A program made the position numbers and the translations under genes. Below, piece after piece: positions 9,677 to 18,774 of a stretch of DNA of 55,332 nucleotides. The stretch lies in assembly GCA_023460715.1 (NCBI GenBank), contig JAEWPH010000255.1, positions 1 to 55,332 on the forward strand, given 5' to 3'. The number at the start of each line of letters is the position of its first letter. Within the stretch, counting starts at the first letter, position 1. Below the pieces are notes generated by a model that was not told the DNA's origin, searched no databases, and saw only the letters and a list, made by a program, of their open reading frames with translations. The DNA comes from Pseudomonadota bacterium (lineage in GTDB: Bacteria; Pseudomonadota; Gammaproteobacteria; Burkholderiales; Burkholderiaceae_C).

Positions 9677-9878
9677 GGCAGGCAAGCGGCGCGGAAACCG
9701 CGTATTCGGGGATACACCGAGAGTGGGGGCGCTACCCACCGCACTTTGTAGGTAGCCATGCCGCCCCCTCGCCGGGGTGCATGCCGCAGACCCTTGCAAC
9801 ACGGGCCTGCCGTTCTATCATCCAAGACCCCGCACCTCTGCGGCTTCAGCCTTCTTCACTCTTTCGCACTGTCCGAGC

Positions 9879-10106
9879 ATGCCGCTGGAATACCTGTCCG
9901 AACTGTCGTCACAGAAACTGCCGCTGAGGGTGCACGAACCCGCCGCCATCGACAAGTTGCGCGTGCTGCGCGCGGCCCATTTGGTGGTGGTGCGCATGCC
10001 GGAGGATGGGGCAGAGGAAGGCGCGGACGCCGAGGTGCTTGCCATCACGCCTGAGGGGCGTGCCGAACTTCGGCGGGCAGGCGGGCGCAGGGCTCCGCTG
10101 CTCTAG
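9879..10106 (+). CDS. Small hypothetical protein (75 residues)
   Basis: ATG at 9879 begins MPLEYLSELSSQKLPLRV and the frame ends at TAG 10104-10106. The protein has a hydrophobic/acidic pattern ending in an ITPEGRAELRR segment, which looks like the tail of a small winged-helix-like fold. Similar short proteins are, as I recall, common in Burkholderiales, but no function is known to me. It is divergent from the orphan receiver gene and shares its 202-base upstream region. The longer frame from 9777 adds residues of unlike composition and was not used. Confidence 0.5.
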   Translation: MPLEYLSELSSQKLPLRVHEPAAIDKLRVLRAAHLVVVRMPEDGAEEGADAEVLAITPEGRAELRRAGGRRAPLL

Positions 10107-10135
10107 GGCGCCCCGCCGCACCGCCTGGAACGTTC

Positions 10136-11014
10136 TCAGATCAAGGGCACACCGCCGGTCACGGCGACGGTGGCGCCAGAGATGTAGCTGCCCCGGTCCG
10201 ACGCGAGCAACACGAAGGCGGGCGCGACCTCACAGGGCTGGCCAGGCCGCTTCAGAGGAACCTGTTTGCCGAAACTGCGCGCGCTGTCGATATCGAGCGT
10301 CGAAGGAATCAGCGGCGTCCAGATGGGGCCCGGAGCGACGCAATTCACCCGGATGCCCTTGTCGGCGAGCAGCTGGGCCATGCCGCCGGTGAGGTTCTGT
10401 AGCGCCCCCTTGGTGGCAGCGTAAGCCACCAAGGTCTGGTTGGGCTTGTCGGCATTGATGGACACGGTGTTGATGATCGAGCCGCCCGGGGGCATCTGGC
10501 GCGCGGCGGCCTTGCTCAGGAAGAAGGTGGCGTACACATTGGTGCGGAAGGTGCGGTCGAATTCCTCGCCGCTGATCTCTTCCAGGCTGGCGTGAGACAT
10601 CTGGTAGGCCGCGTTGTTGACCAGGATGTCGATCCCGCCCAGCTCCTGTACTGCGCGTTCGACGAGCGTCTCGCAATGGTGCTCCTCGCGGATGTCACCC
10701 GGCACGCCGATGGCTTTGCGACCCTCCGCTTTCACCAGATCCATGGTTTCCTGCGCATCCCGGGATTCTTCCTCCAAGTAGGAGATGAGCACGTCCGCAC
10801 CTTCCCGGGCGAACGCGAGGGCGACCGCACGGCCGATGCCGCTGTCGCCGCCGGTGATGAGCGCCTTGCGGCCTTGCAACTGGCCGCTGCCCTGGTAGGA
10901 CGTTTCGCCGTGGTCGGGCCGGGGGTCCATGTCGCCGGTATGGCCCGGCGGAGTCAGCGGTTGCTGGTTGCTGAAGGGGGGGCGCGGTCCTGCGCTGCGC
11001 GGATCGATGGGCAT
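10136..11014 (-). CDS. SDR-family oxidoreductase, YghA/YdaD general-stress type
   Basis: This 292-residue classical short-chain dehydrogenase has a long N-terminal extension with a Pro-rich segment (about 1-45). The Rossmann motif is GGDSGIGRA, followed by NNAA, catalytic Ser in NTVSI and Tyr/Lys in YAATKGA. The form with an N-terminal tail and TSYQGSGQLQGRKALITGG is that of the YghA/YdaD group, which is often stress induced; the true substrate is unknown. The start at 11014 is fixed by CTTGAGGAG seven bases upstream. A CCTACG box (minus strand) lies at 11122-11127. It is convergent with the small gene ending at 10106. Confidence 0.9.
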   Translation of the reverse strand: MPIDPRSAGPRPPFSNQQPLTPPGHTGDMDPRPDHGETSYQGSGQLQGRKALITGGDSGIGRAVALAFAREGADVLISYLEEESRDAQETMDLVKAEGRKAIGVPGDIREEHHCETLVERAVQELGGIDILVNNAAYQMSHASLEEISGEEFDRTFRTNVYATFFLSKAAARQMPPGGSIINTVSINADKPNQTLVAYAATKGALQNLTGGMAQLLADKGIRVNCVAPGPIWTPLIPSTLDIDSARSFGKQVPLKRPGQPCEVAPAFVLLASDRGSYISGATVAVTGGVPLI

Positions 11015-11283
11015 GGGAGAACTCCTCAAGTCAGTGGTCAAAAAAGGACAGGGCGGCTCGGTGGATCGGCCGGGCCGTTGCATCCCTTCCTGCAGGCTCG
11101 GGCTTCCACCTGGCCCCGTCGCGTAGGACTCGGTCCCACCTTGCAGGGAGGCCGGCAAGTCAGCCCCTGCAGCGGAGGTCGGGCACCGCAGGCCAACGCA
11201 CGTCCCACGGCGCGGCGGGGCGCTGTCTGGCACCCCACCGCGCCCATGCGCGCGAGATTGAAGCTTCTTTTGTGGAGCTCTCC

Positions 11284-12066
11284 ATGCGCATCACGATGGT
11301 CCCGGTACTGGTTGCAGCGGCATTGGCGGCAGGTTGCGGCGGGGACGACTCCGCTTCCCCCGTGGCATCGCCCGGGGCGCCCAAGGCCAAAGACACGCGG
11401 TTGCTGGAAGGCGGTGCCGCCGCGCTGCAGGACAAGCCGCCCGTGGAAGCGCTCAATGCCTACCTGAACGGGTTTCACTTCTACAGCGGTCAGATGCAAG
11501 GGCAGATGGAGGCCCATCACTACTGCGCGTTGCTCAACGAGGAAGTGATCCAGTGCGCCATCTACGACGGCAACGTCCACAACGCCAAGCTGATGGGGGT
11601 GGAATACATCATCAGCGCGCGCCTATTCAGTAGCTTGCCTGCCGCAGAGAAGCCGCTGTGGCACAGCCATGTGCACGAGGTCAAGTCCGGCCAGCTCGTG
11701 GCTCCGGGCATTCCCCAGTTCGCCGAACAGGAGTTGATGAAGAAGCTCGTGGGCACGTACGGGAAGACCTGGCACACCTGGCACACCGACCAACATAAGG
11801 AGCTGCCGCTCGGCGTGCCCCAACTCATGATGGGCTTCACTGCCGATGGGCAAGCGGACCCGGCCATGGTGGCTGACAGAGACCGGCGCCTGGGCGTCGA
11901 CAGCCAGGAAAGGCGAAAGAACCGCGAGACCATCGATGCACCGGCCGTCGCACCGGGGGCGGATGCGTGGCAGAAGGGCCGCGCCGTTCAGATCACCGAC
12001 CCGACAGGGCAGCAGCATGTGTATGCCCACGGCGCGCGCCCGGCCGTGCCACCTGCCAGCCGTTGA
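11284..12066 (+). CDS. DUF1264 (OBAP-like) lipoprotein
   Basis: The 260-residue protein starts MRITMVPVLVAAALAAGC, a signal peptide with a lipobox ending at a Cys near residue 18, so it is probably membrane anchored in the periplasm. The mature part carries the DUF1264/oil-body-associated-protein blocks: HHYCALLNEEVIQCAIYDG, KPLWHSHVHEVKSG, YGKTWHTWHTD and LMMGFTADGQ. The many conserved His residues suggest metal binding, but the function is unknown. ATG 11284 is preferred over GTG 11272 because GTGGAG lies at the right distance before it. The 71-residue gene at 12113 follows 46 bases later. Confidence 0.85.
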   Translation: MRITMVPVLVAAALAAGCGGDDSASPVASPGAPKAKDTRLLEGGAAALQDKPPVEALNAYLNGFHFYSGQMQGQMEAHHYCALLNEEVIQCAIYDGNVHNAKLMGVEYIISARLFSSLPAAEKPLWHSHVHEVKSGQLVAPGIPQFAEQELMKKLVGTYGKTWHTWHTDQHKELPLGVPQLMMGFTADGQADPAMVADRDRRLGVDSQERRKNRETIDAPAVAPGADAWQKGRAVQITDPTGQQHVYAHGARPAVPPASR

Positions 12067-12112
12067 AGCAGGGCATGGCGACCCGGAACCCTCTTTTGGA
12101 AAGGATGACCCC

Positions 12113-12328
12113 ATGACCGAGCCTCTGACCTCAACGGATCCCGACGATACAACCCGTGCGGTTCCAGCATCTGGCAAACATGCGAAAGAGGGCGCGTCGA
12201 ACCGCGAACCTGTGAAGGAGGCGACACTCGACTCGGTGGCGGGGGAAGAGGATCCCGGGGCCTCGCTCGACTTGGTCATGCCTCCTCCCCCGGGCTCAGC
12301 CGGCAGCCCAGGGAAGAAGGGTGGCTGA
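12113..12328 (+). CDS. Small hydrophilic Pro-rich protein (71 residues)
   Basis: ATG 12113 follows GGAAAGGA at good spacing. The product is polar and probably disordered, with Thr/Asp/Glu-rich parts and a VMPPPPGSAGSPGKKGG tail. It has no Cys, signal or membrane segment. Its position after the DUF1264 lipoprotein suggests one transcript. No family was recognised. It ends 8 bases before the convergent glgA stop. Confidence 0.55.
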   Translation: MTEPLTSTDPDDTTRAVPASGKHAKEGASNREPVKEATLDSVAGEEDPGASLDLVMPPPPGSAGSPGKKGG

Positions 12329-12336
12329 ACGCGGCC

Positions 12337-13797
12337 TCAGGCCGACGCGGGCGCAGGCTGGCCGGACAGCGATGCGTACAGCGCGGCATAGGGGGATGCA
12401 GCGCGCTCCCAGCTGAAGTCCTGCTGCATGCACCGGCGCTGGAGGGCCTTCCAGAGCGAGGGTTGGCGCCACGCCGCCAGCACGCGGTCTGCCGTGGCAT
12501 CGAAGGCCGCCTGCGAGGCGCTCCGCATCACGAAGCCGGTACCGGTCGCCAAGCGCGCATCCACATCCTGCACGGTGTCGGCGAGACCACCGGTGGCCGT
12601 CACCAGGGGCGGTGTGCCGTAGGCCTGGCTGTACATCTGGTTCAAGCCGCAAGGCTCGAAGCGTGACGGCATGAGGAAGCAATCGGCCCCTGCCTCAATG
12701 CGGTGGGCCATGGATTCGTCGAAGCGCAGCGACACATGCACCTGGCCGGGATGGCGGGCGGCAAGATCCACCAGGGCCTGTTCCAGCGCCGCATCACCGC
12801 GTCCCAGCACTGCCAGTTGAGCACCCTGTGCCAGCAACCGCCGCGCGCCCCCAAGTACCAAGTCCACACCCTTTTGCGAAGTCAGCCGACCCACGAGGCC
12901 AAACATAGGGCCGGTGCTGGCCGACAGGCCACAGTCCTCGCGCAGCGCGGCGGTGTTGCGCGCCTTGGCATCGAGGTGGTCCGCGCCATACGGCGCAGCG
13001 AGGAAGGGGTCGGCAGCCGGGTTCCACACGGCCGTGTCGATGCCGTTGATGAAGCCGTGCAAATGTGCTGCCCGCGCGCGCAGCACGCCATCGAGCCCGA
13101 AGCCCAGGGCCGGCTGCTGGATCTCGCGGGCATAGGTCGGGCTGACGGTGGTGATCGCATCAGCGAACTGCAATCCGGCTTTGAGCATGGACAGTTCGCC
13201 CCAGAACTCGGCCCCTTCGATTCCGCGGTGCTCGGCCTGCACCTCCAGCCCATCGGCCGTGGCCATCGGGAACACCCCCTGGAACGCCAGGTTGTGGATG
13301 GTCATCACGCTGCGGGCCACCGTGGCGTCACCGGCCACGCGGCGCTGCCGCAAATACAGCGGTGCCAATCCACACGGCCAATCGTTGGCATGGACGATGT
13401 CGGCCTGCCAGCCGCACGGGCTGTCGGCCGAGCCGATGAGCGCCGCCGTGCGCGCCAGGAGAGCAAAGCGCAGCGCCTGCGCGTAGAGATCGCCTGCAGG
13501 ATCGCCGTAAGGACTCTGCGCGCTGCCATACAGCGCGGGGCACGACAGCAGGAGCAGGTCCGGCGTCTGCGGGCGCTCGATGCGCAGCAGTTGGGCGGCG
13601 GGCCACGGGCCATGCGCAGGCAGAGCGACGATGTGCGACAAGGCACCGCCCAACGCCATGTCACCGTAGGCAGGCATCAGGATGGACACGTCACATCCCT
13701 TTGCCGCCAGGGCCTGGGGCAGTGCGGCACTGACATCGCCGAGGCCGCCGGTCTTCACCATGGGCGCGCATTCAGAGGTGACGAACAGGATTTTCAT
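12337..13797 (-). CDS. glgA: Glycogen synthase GlgA (ADP-glucose dependent)
   Basis: The enzyme adds glucose from ADP-glucose to alpha-1,4-glucan. The 486-residue protein begins MKILFVTSECAPMVKTGGLG; KTGGLGDVS is the ADP-glucose binding motif of the GT5 family. It has the catalytic-domain landmarks HANDWPCGLAPLYL, FMPSRFEPCGLNQMYSQ and GTPPLVTATGGL. Length is normal for bacterial GlgA. It is the last gene of the leftward operon, and its ATG overlaps the stop of the malQ::treY gene by four bases (ATGA). Confidence 0.95.
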   Translation of the reverse strand: MKILFVTSECAPMVKTGGLGDVSAALPQALAAKGCDVSILMPAYGDMALGGALSHIVALPAHGPWPAAQLLRIERPQTPDLLLLSCPALYGSAQSPYGDPAGDLYAQALRFALLARTAALIGSADSPCGWQADIVHANDWPCGLAPLYLRQRRVAGDATVARSVMTIHNLAFQGVFPMATADGLEVQAEHRGIEGAEFWGELSMLKAGLQFADAITTVSPTYAREIQQPALGFGLDGVLRARAAHLHGFINGIDTAVWNPAADPFLAAPYGADHLDAKARNTAALREDCGLSASTGPMFGLVGRLTSQKGVDLVLGGARRLLAQGAQLAVLGRGDAALEQALVDLAARHPGQVHVSLRFDESMAHRIEAGADCFLMPSRFEPCGLNQMYSQAYGTPPLVTATGGLADTVQDVDARLATGTGFVMRSASQAAFDATADRVLAAWRQPSLWKALQRRCMQQDFSWERAASPYAALYASLSGQPAPASA

Positions 13798-16700
13798 GCG
13801 GGATTCTCGGCAGGCGTCAGGACGGCGAACGGCAGGCGGCTGCCACCGGGCCCGATATCGCCAAGCACCGTGGCGAGTGTGATCGTGTCAGCGTTGGCGA
13901 GCGTTTGGCCGGTGCAGGCATCCTCCCACCGACCCGGCTTGCCCAGCGCAGGGTGCGCACTGGCTACCACGACCCGCGTGTCGCGCCATTGTCCTTCCTG
14001 CGCGGAGTTCCAGAGGGCCAGGAGCCGGCTGCACACCACCACCACCGCCGTACCGTCCAGGATGCGGGCGAAGGCAATCGCGTGGGCGGACGCGGGGCCT
14101 TCCACCACCAGGGGCAGATAGATGGCTTCTCGGAACAGGCTGGCGTAGCGGGCGCGCGTCTGCAGCAGCCGCCAGGTCGTGAGCTGCTTGGCGGCATCGG
14201 GCATGGCGGCGCTGCCGCCCAGCACACTGCGCCAGCGGGCTTCGTCCGGATAGCGGCCGCCGGCATACCAGGACTGCAGTTCCTGCAACCGGCCGGAAAG
14301 CGCGGCAAAGTCGACGGGGCGGCGGTTGTCGGGGTCCACGAGGGAGAAGTTCCACTGTTCACACCCTTGGTACACATCCGGCACGCCCGGCGCCATGAGC
14401 TTGAGTGCCACCTGGCACAGGCTGTTGCGAAAGCCGTAGGGAGCGATGCGGCGCACCCAGTCCTGCAGGATGCCGACGAACCGGTCCGTGGCCAAGGTCT
14501 TCTCGATGTACTGCGCCACTGCGGCCTCGTAGGCCTCGTGCGGAAAGAGCCAGTTGCTCTGGAGCTTGGCCTCGCGCATGGCCTTGACCATGTAGCGCTG
14601 GATGCGTCCACGCAGGTCCGGCAGGCTGGCCGCATCGGCGCCGTCCGCGGGCCAGATGCCCACCAGCGCCTGGAACAGAGCCCAGCGGTCCCGCGCGCTG
14701 GGGGCGGGGGCCTCGTCCACCACGCTCTCAAAGCGCTCGCCCGCTGCCTGCAGCGCCTGCACCGTCGCCTGCCACTCGCGCGGCATCTCGGACAGTACGT
14801 TCAGGCGGGCCCGCACGTCTTCCGAGCGCTTGCTGTCGTGGGTCGATGTGGCTAACAGACCATGGGGCGTGTAGCGCGAACGCTGCTGGTTCGCCTGGTG
14901 GAAGGCGGGCACCGACAGGCCGAAGCGCCGCGGCTCCGCGCCCACGTCATTGAGGGAGACGAGGCGAACGTAGCGGTAGAAGAGGGTGTCTTCCACCGCT
15001 TTGGCCATGACGGGCGCGGTGAACTGCTGCCAACGCCGCACGAAGCCGGAGCGAAGCGCCGGCTCCGGTCCGTCCTCCCCGAGGAGAACACCCTGCAGGT
15101 AGGCCAAAACACCTCCTTCGGACGTTCCCAGCTGCCTGCGGGCCGCGGCAATGGCCCATGCGATGTGCTGGCGATCCGTGTCGCTGGCCTCCGCCTGCCC
15201 GGGCAGCACATAGGTGCGGTAGACCGGGAACCGGGTGGCGACTTCGACCAACGCCACCCGCAGCTGGTTGCGCGTGAAGTCGCAGACCCGGCGGTCCGCG
15301 CGCGTGATCTTGGACAGCGTTTCCACCAACCAGTTGAGGTCGCTGTACAGGGCCGTCTCGATGATCAGCCGCTTGCAGGCACAGGCAGACTCTTCGAAAT
15401 CGCTGCGGTCGCCGGTAAATCCTTCGTACACGGCATCAAAGGCCGCTTGGGCGTCGGTGTCGACGAACACGCCGTTGACCAGGGTGGCGAACCGGTAGCC
15501 CGTGCCGCCATGCACCCGCCAGTCGGGCGGCAGCGGTTCGTGCTCCGCCATGATCTTTTCAACGACCACGTAGAGCGCCTGGTCAGGCTGCCCCTGGGTC
15601 TGGCGCAGCCAGTGGTAGCGCTGCTGCAGGCGCTCGAAGTAGCGGGCCGGGTCTGCCAGGCCGTCCGGGTGGTCGATGCGCAGGCCCTGCACCTTGCCTT
15701 CCGCCAGCCACCGGAGGATCTGGGTATGCGCGGCATCGAACACGGCCGGCTCCTCCATGCGGATGGCGGCCAGGGCGTTCACATCGAAGAAACGCCGGTA
15801 GTTGATATCGTCGCCGGCCACCCGCCAATCGGCCAGCCGATAGGCTTGGCGCTGGAGAATGCGGTCCAGCAGGTCGAAGCTCGGGCCGTCGCCCGGGGTG
15901 CCGTTGATGTGTGCCAGGGCCGTGGCGATGCCATCGCGCACCCAGGGCAAGGCCGCAGCCAGGTCCCTCAGACGCTGCCGGAGCAGAGGCGCATCGCGCA
16001 GGCGCGCGGCGCGTGCCGTGGGGTCGTGGGCATCATGGGAGGGCAATTGGGCGAACGCGTCGACCAGCGAGTGCAATGCCGCTGCATCGTGGGCCTCGAC
16101 GCCCGGCCCAGACACGGGCCACGGGGCGGCGGCCAACACATCGGCGTAGCAACGCGGGTCGAGAGGCAGTGCACGCTCCCAGTAGGTCAGCTGGAAGCGG
16201 CCGGTCTCGCCGTCGAAGCGGATCTGCAACTCGCCCGCCTCCAGCACCTTGCCATAGTGGTCCCCTAGCACAGGCAGCAGCACGCGGCCGCGGGTCTGCG
16301 GGTTGGAAGGCCACCACTCGATGTCGAAGGTGCTGGCGTGTGCCGATGCCTGGCCGTGCTCCAGAACATCCTGCCACCAGAGGTTTCCGGGGTCTTCCAC
16401 CCCCATATGGTTGGGCACCGTGTCCAGCACATGTCCCATCCCCCTGGCGGCCAGTGCCGCGCACAGGGCCGCATGGTCCGCATCGGTGCCGATCTCGGGA
16501 TTCACCTGCGACGGGTCGGTCACGTCGTAGCCGTGCGTACTGCCCTTGGAAGCCTTCAGATAGGGCGAGGTGTAGAGGTGGCTGATGCCGAGCGCTTCGA
16601 GGTAGGGGACCGTTTCCTGCGCCTGTGCAAAGGTGAAGCCCGCGTGCAACTGAACACGGTAGGTGGCACGCGGCACATCGGCAGTGCCGAGAGCAGGCAA

Positions 16701-18755
16701 TGCCGACTCGGTCTGCGGCAGCCCGCCGCGCTCGGCACGCACCGCCGCAGTGATGGCGGCGAAGAACGGCTGGGAAGCCAGCGCCTCTAGCGGAACACCC
16801 ATGCGGCGGCGCCAGTTGGGATGGCGCTCCTCGGTGGTGCCCGGCACGTTGGGCTGCTCGCGTTGCCCCGTCAGATCCTCCAGCTGGACGCCCACCAGCA
16901 GGCAGGGCGTGCGGGCCAGCAGTGCATGCACGGCAGCGGCCAGCGACGGGGTCATCTCGGGAGCGGATTGCGCATCCAGCGTCACGCCGTCGGGCAGCAG
17001 ATCTTCGGCCTGCAAAGCTGCCAGCAGGCGGGTACGGTCCTGGGCGCGGGCCAGCTGAGCGTTGACCTGGGCGTCCGTGTCGAGCCAGCCGAGCGCCTGC
17101 TGCACGGCGACGTCGTCTGCCGCCCAGAAGCCCGCCAGCGTGGGCAGGTCATGGGTGCTGACGACGGCGAGGGCCTGGGCAGGCCACTGCGAGGGAGGGC
17201 GGAAACCGCCCTGGTCGAGCCGTTCGAAGATCAGCGGCTTGTACGACAGCAGCGCGTGGCTCGCCATGGCTTCGCGCATGCGCGGGACCACGTTACCCAG
17301 GTCTTCACCGATGACCATGCACCGGTGGCGATGGCTTTCGATTGCCAGCACGGCGAGCAACGCATCCATCGGGTAGCTGACGTAGGTGCCGCCGTCCGGG
17401 CTGGTCCAGAACAGGCGCATGAGCGCCATGACATGGTCCATTCGCAACGCACCGGCAGGCCGCATCGTGGCCTCCAGCAGCTGACGGAAGGGCCGGAAGC
17501 CGGCATCCGCAAGCGCCACAGGGTTGACCGGCGGCAGGCCCCAGTCCTGCCCCTGCGCACTCAGCGGATCCGGCGGGGCGCCGACATTCATGCCGCGCGC
17601 ATACAGATCAGGATGTGACCAGGTGTCGGTGCCGCCATCGGCCGCACCCACCGCCAGGTCGCAGTACAAGCCGATGGGCATGAGTGCGCGGGCGCGGGCA
17701 CTCACGCGCTGCAGCTGTTCGTGGGCGACCCACTGCAGCCAGAAACGGTAGGCTACGGCGTCTGTATGTTCCCGTGCGAAGGCTTCGACCGCGCTGGAGC
17801 GGACGTCCCGCAGCGCCTCAGGCCAGGCAGGCCAGCCCCAGATGGCCGGATCCCCCGCCTGCAGCACGGCCTGGATGGCCTCGTAGCGAGCGTGCAGGCC
17901 CAGGGTGTCCGCATGGGCGGTGCAGAACGCGTCGAAAGCCCGTCCGCGTTCGCCTTCCCCCGTCCAAGCGGTGTCGCGAAAGGTCTGCCACAGCTGTGCC
18001 AGCGCCGCTTGTTTCAGGGCAGCCACGGCAGGGTAATCGACCGTGGCGCTCTGCCGCACGGCGTCCAGTCGTGCCAGAAAATCGGCCGACTGGCACAGCG
18101 CCTGGGTGCGACCGCACTGCAGATATTCCGGCACGGCCGTCACGTCGATGTGCAGCACATTCAGCGCCAGACGGCTGGCAGGACTGTAGGGGCTGGCAGC
18201 GTGGGGCCGGTCTGCGCGCAAGGCATGCAGCGGACTCACGCCCACGAAAGCCGCGCCCTGGGCGGCGGCCAGACGCACGCACTGCAGCAGGTCCGAAAAG
18301 TCCCCGATGCCCCAGCTGCGCTCCGAACGCAGCGCATACATCTGCGCGGCGATGCCCCACCACCGTTCCCCCTGCTGCAGGCCCTCGGGGAGCCAGCATT
18401 GCGCTGGCGCGGCGAGAACCCACAGGGCATCGTCCCCGCAGTGTAGCCGGTAGTAGCCTGCGGGAATATCCGCGGTCCAAAGGGCGGAATCCCCCAGGCC
18501 TTGCGCGACAGGGGGCGCGTCCGGGCGGTCCGCATCCCGTAGCCGCCACGCTCCAGCGGCGGGCAGTTGGATGGATTGCGCCTCACCCGCCCGCACCACG
18601 GCGAACGTACATTGCGCCGCATCGTCGTGCGGCCCCATGGCGTCCAGGGCACGCTGCAACACAGCGGTAGGCACCTGGACGGGGTGTCCCCAGAAGCCCG
18701 TGTATTCGGTCGCGATGCCCGCGCGCGCAGCGCGCTGCAGCAGTTCTTGCGTCAT
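13794..18755 (-). CDS. Fused 4-alpha-glucanotransferase (MalQ) / maltooligosyltrehalose synthase (TreY)
   Basis: One uninterrupted frame encodes 1653 residues with two complete enzymes. Residues about 1-680 are a GH77 amylomaltase: RSWGIGDFSDL, the nucleophile segment LRMDH near 437, GEDLGNV and STHDLPTLAGFW. Residues about 695-1650 are a GH13 TreY: PRATYRVQLHAGFTF, LYTSPYLKASKGSTHGYDV, GLRIDHPDGLADP near 1027 and VVEKIMAEHE. A linker of about 20 Ala/Pro-containing residues joins them. MalQ rearranges short maltodextrins; TreY turns the reducing end into a trehalose unit. ATG 18755 lies 20 bases after the treZ stop; an in-frame start at 18956 would run into treZ. Separate malQ and treY genes are the common state. 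Confidence 0.93.
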   Translation of the reverse strand: MTQELLQRAARAGIATEYTGFWGHPVQVPTAVLQRALDAMGPHDDAAQCTFAVVRAGEAQSIQLPAAGAWRLRDADRPDAPPVAQGLGDSALWTADIPAGYYRLHCGDDALWVLAAPAQCWLPEGLQQGERWWGIAAQMYALRSERSWGIGDFSDLLQCVRLAAAQGAAFVGVSPLHALRADRPHAASPYSPASRLALNVLHIDVTAVPEYLQCGRTQALCQSADFLARLDAVRQSATVDYPAVAALKQAALAQLWQTFRDTAWTGEGERGRAFDAFCTAHADTLGLHARYEAIQAVLQAGDPAIWGWPAWPEALRDVRSSAVEAFAREHTDAVAYRFWLQWVAHEQLQRVSARARALMPIGLYCDLAVGAADGGTDTWSHPDLYARGMNVGAPPDPLSAQGQDWGLPPVNPVALADAGFRPFRQLLEATMRPAGALRMDHVMALMRLFWTSPDGGTYVSYPMDALLAVLAIESHRHRCMVIGEDLGNVVPRMREAMASHALLSYKPLIFERLDQGGFRPPSQWPAQALAVVSTHDLPTLAGFWAADDVAVQQALGWLDTDAQVNAQLARAQDRTRLLAALQAEDLLPDGVTLDAQSAPEMTPSLAAAVHALLARTPCLLVGVQLEDLTGQREQPNVPGTTEERHPNWRRRMGVPLEALASQPFFAAITAAVRAERGGLPQTESALPALGTADVPRATYRVQLHAGFTFAQAQETVPYLEALGISHLYTSPYLKASKGSTHGYDVTDPSQVNPEIGTDADHAALCAALAARGMGHVLDTVPNHMGVEDPGNLWWQDVLEHGQASAHASTFDIEWWPSNPQTRGRVLLPVLGDHYGKVLEAGELQIRFDGETGRFQLTYWERALPLDPRCYADVLAAAPWPVSGPGVEAHDAAALHSLVDAFAQLPSHDAHDPTARAARLRDAPLLRQRLRDLAAALPWVRDGIATALAHINGTPGDGPSFDLLDRILQRQAYRLADWRVAGDDINYRRFFDVNALAAIRMEEPAVFDAAHTQILRWLAEGKVQGLRIDHPDGLADPARYFERLQQRYHWLRQTQGQPDQALYVVVEKIMAEHEPLPPDWRVHGGTGYRFATLVNGVFVDTDAQAAFDAVYEGFTGDRSDFEESACACKRLIIETALYSDLNWLVETLSKITRADRRVCDFTRNQLRVALVEVATRFPVYRTYVLPGQAEASDTDRQHIAWAIAAARRQLGTSEGGVLAYLQGVLLGEDGPEPALRSGFVRRWQQFTAPVMAKAVEDTLFYRYVRLVSLNDVGAEPRRFGLSVPAFHQANQQRSRYTPHGLLATSTHDSKRSEDVRARLNVLSEMPREWQATVQALQAAGERFESVVDEAPAPSARDRWALFQALVGIWPADGADAASLPDLRGRIQRYMVKAMREAKLQSNWLFPHEAYEAAVAQYIEKTLATDRFVGILQDWVRRIAPYGFRNSLCQVALKLMAPGVPDVYQGCEQWNFSLVDPDNRRPVDFAALSGRLQELQSWYAGGRYPDEARWRSVLGGSAAMPDAAKQLTTWRLLQTRARYASLFREAIYLPLVVEGPASAHAIAFARILDGTAVVVVCSRLLALWNSAQEGQWRDTRVVVASAHPALGKPGRWEDACTGQTLANADTITLATVLGDIGPGGSRLPFAVLTPAENPA

Positions 18756-18774
18756 CTCTTGTGTCCGTTCGGAA

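Noticed and set aside
13794..18755. malQ::treY fusion as a frameshift or assembly artefact
   Set aside because: The frame is continuous, both halves are complete and the linker has normal codon use, so a true fusion is more likely. Resequencing around 16650-16720 would settle it.
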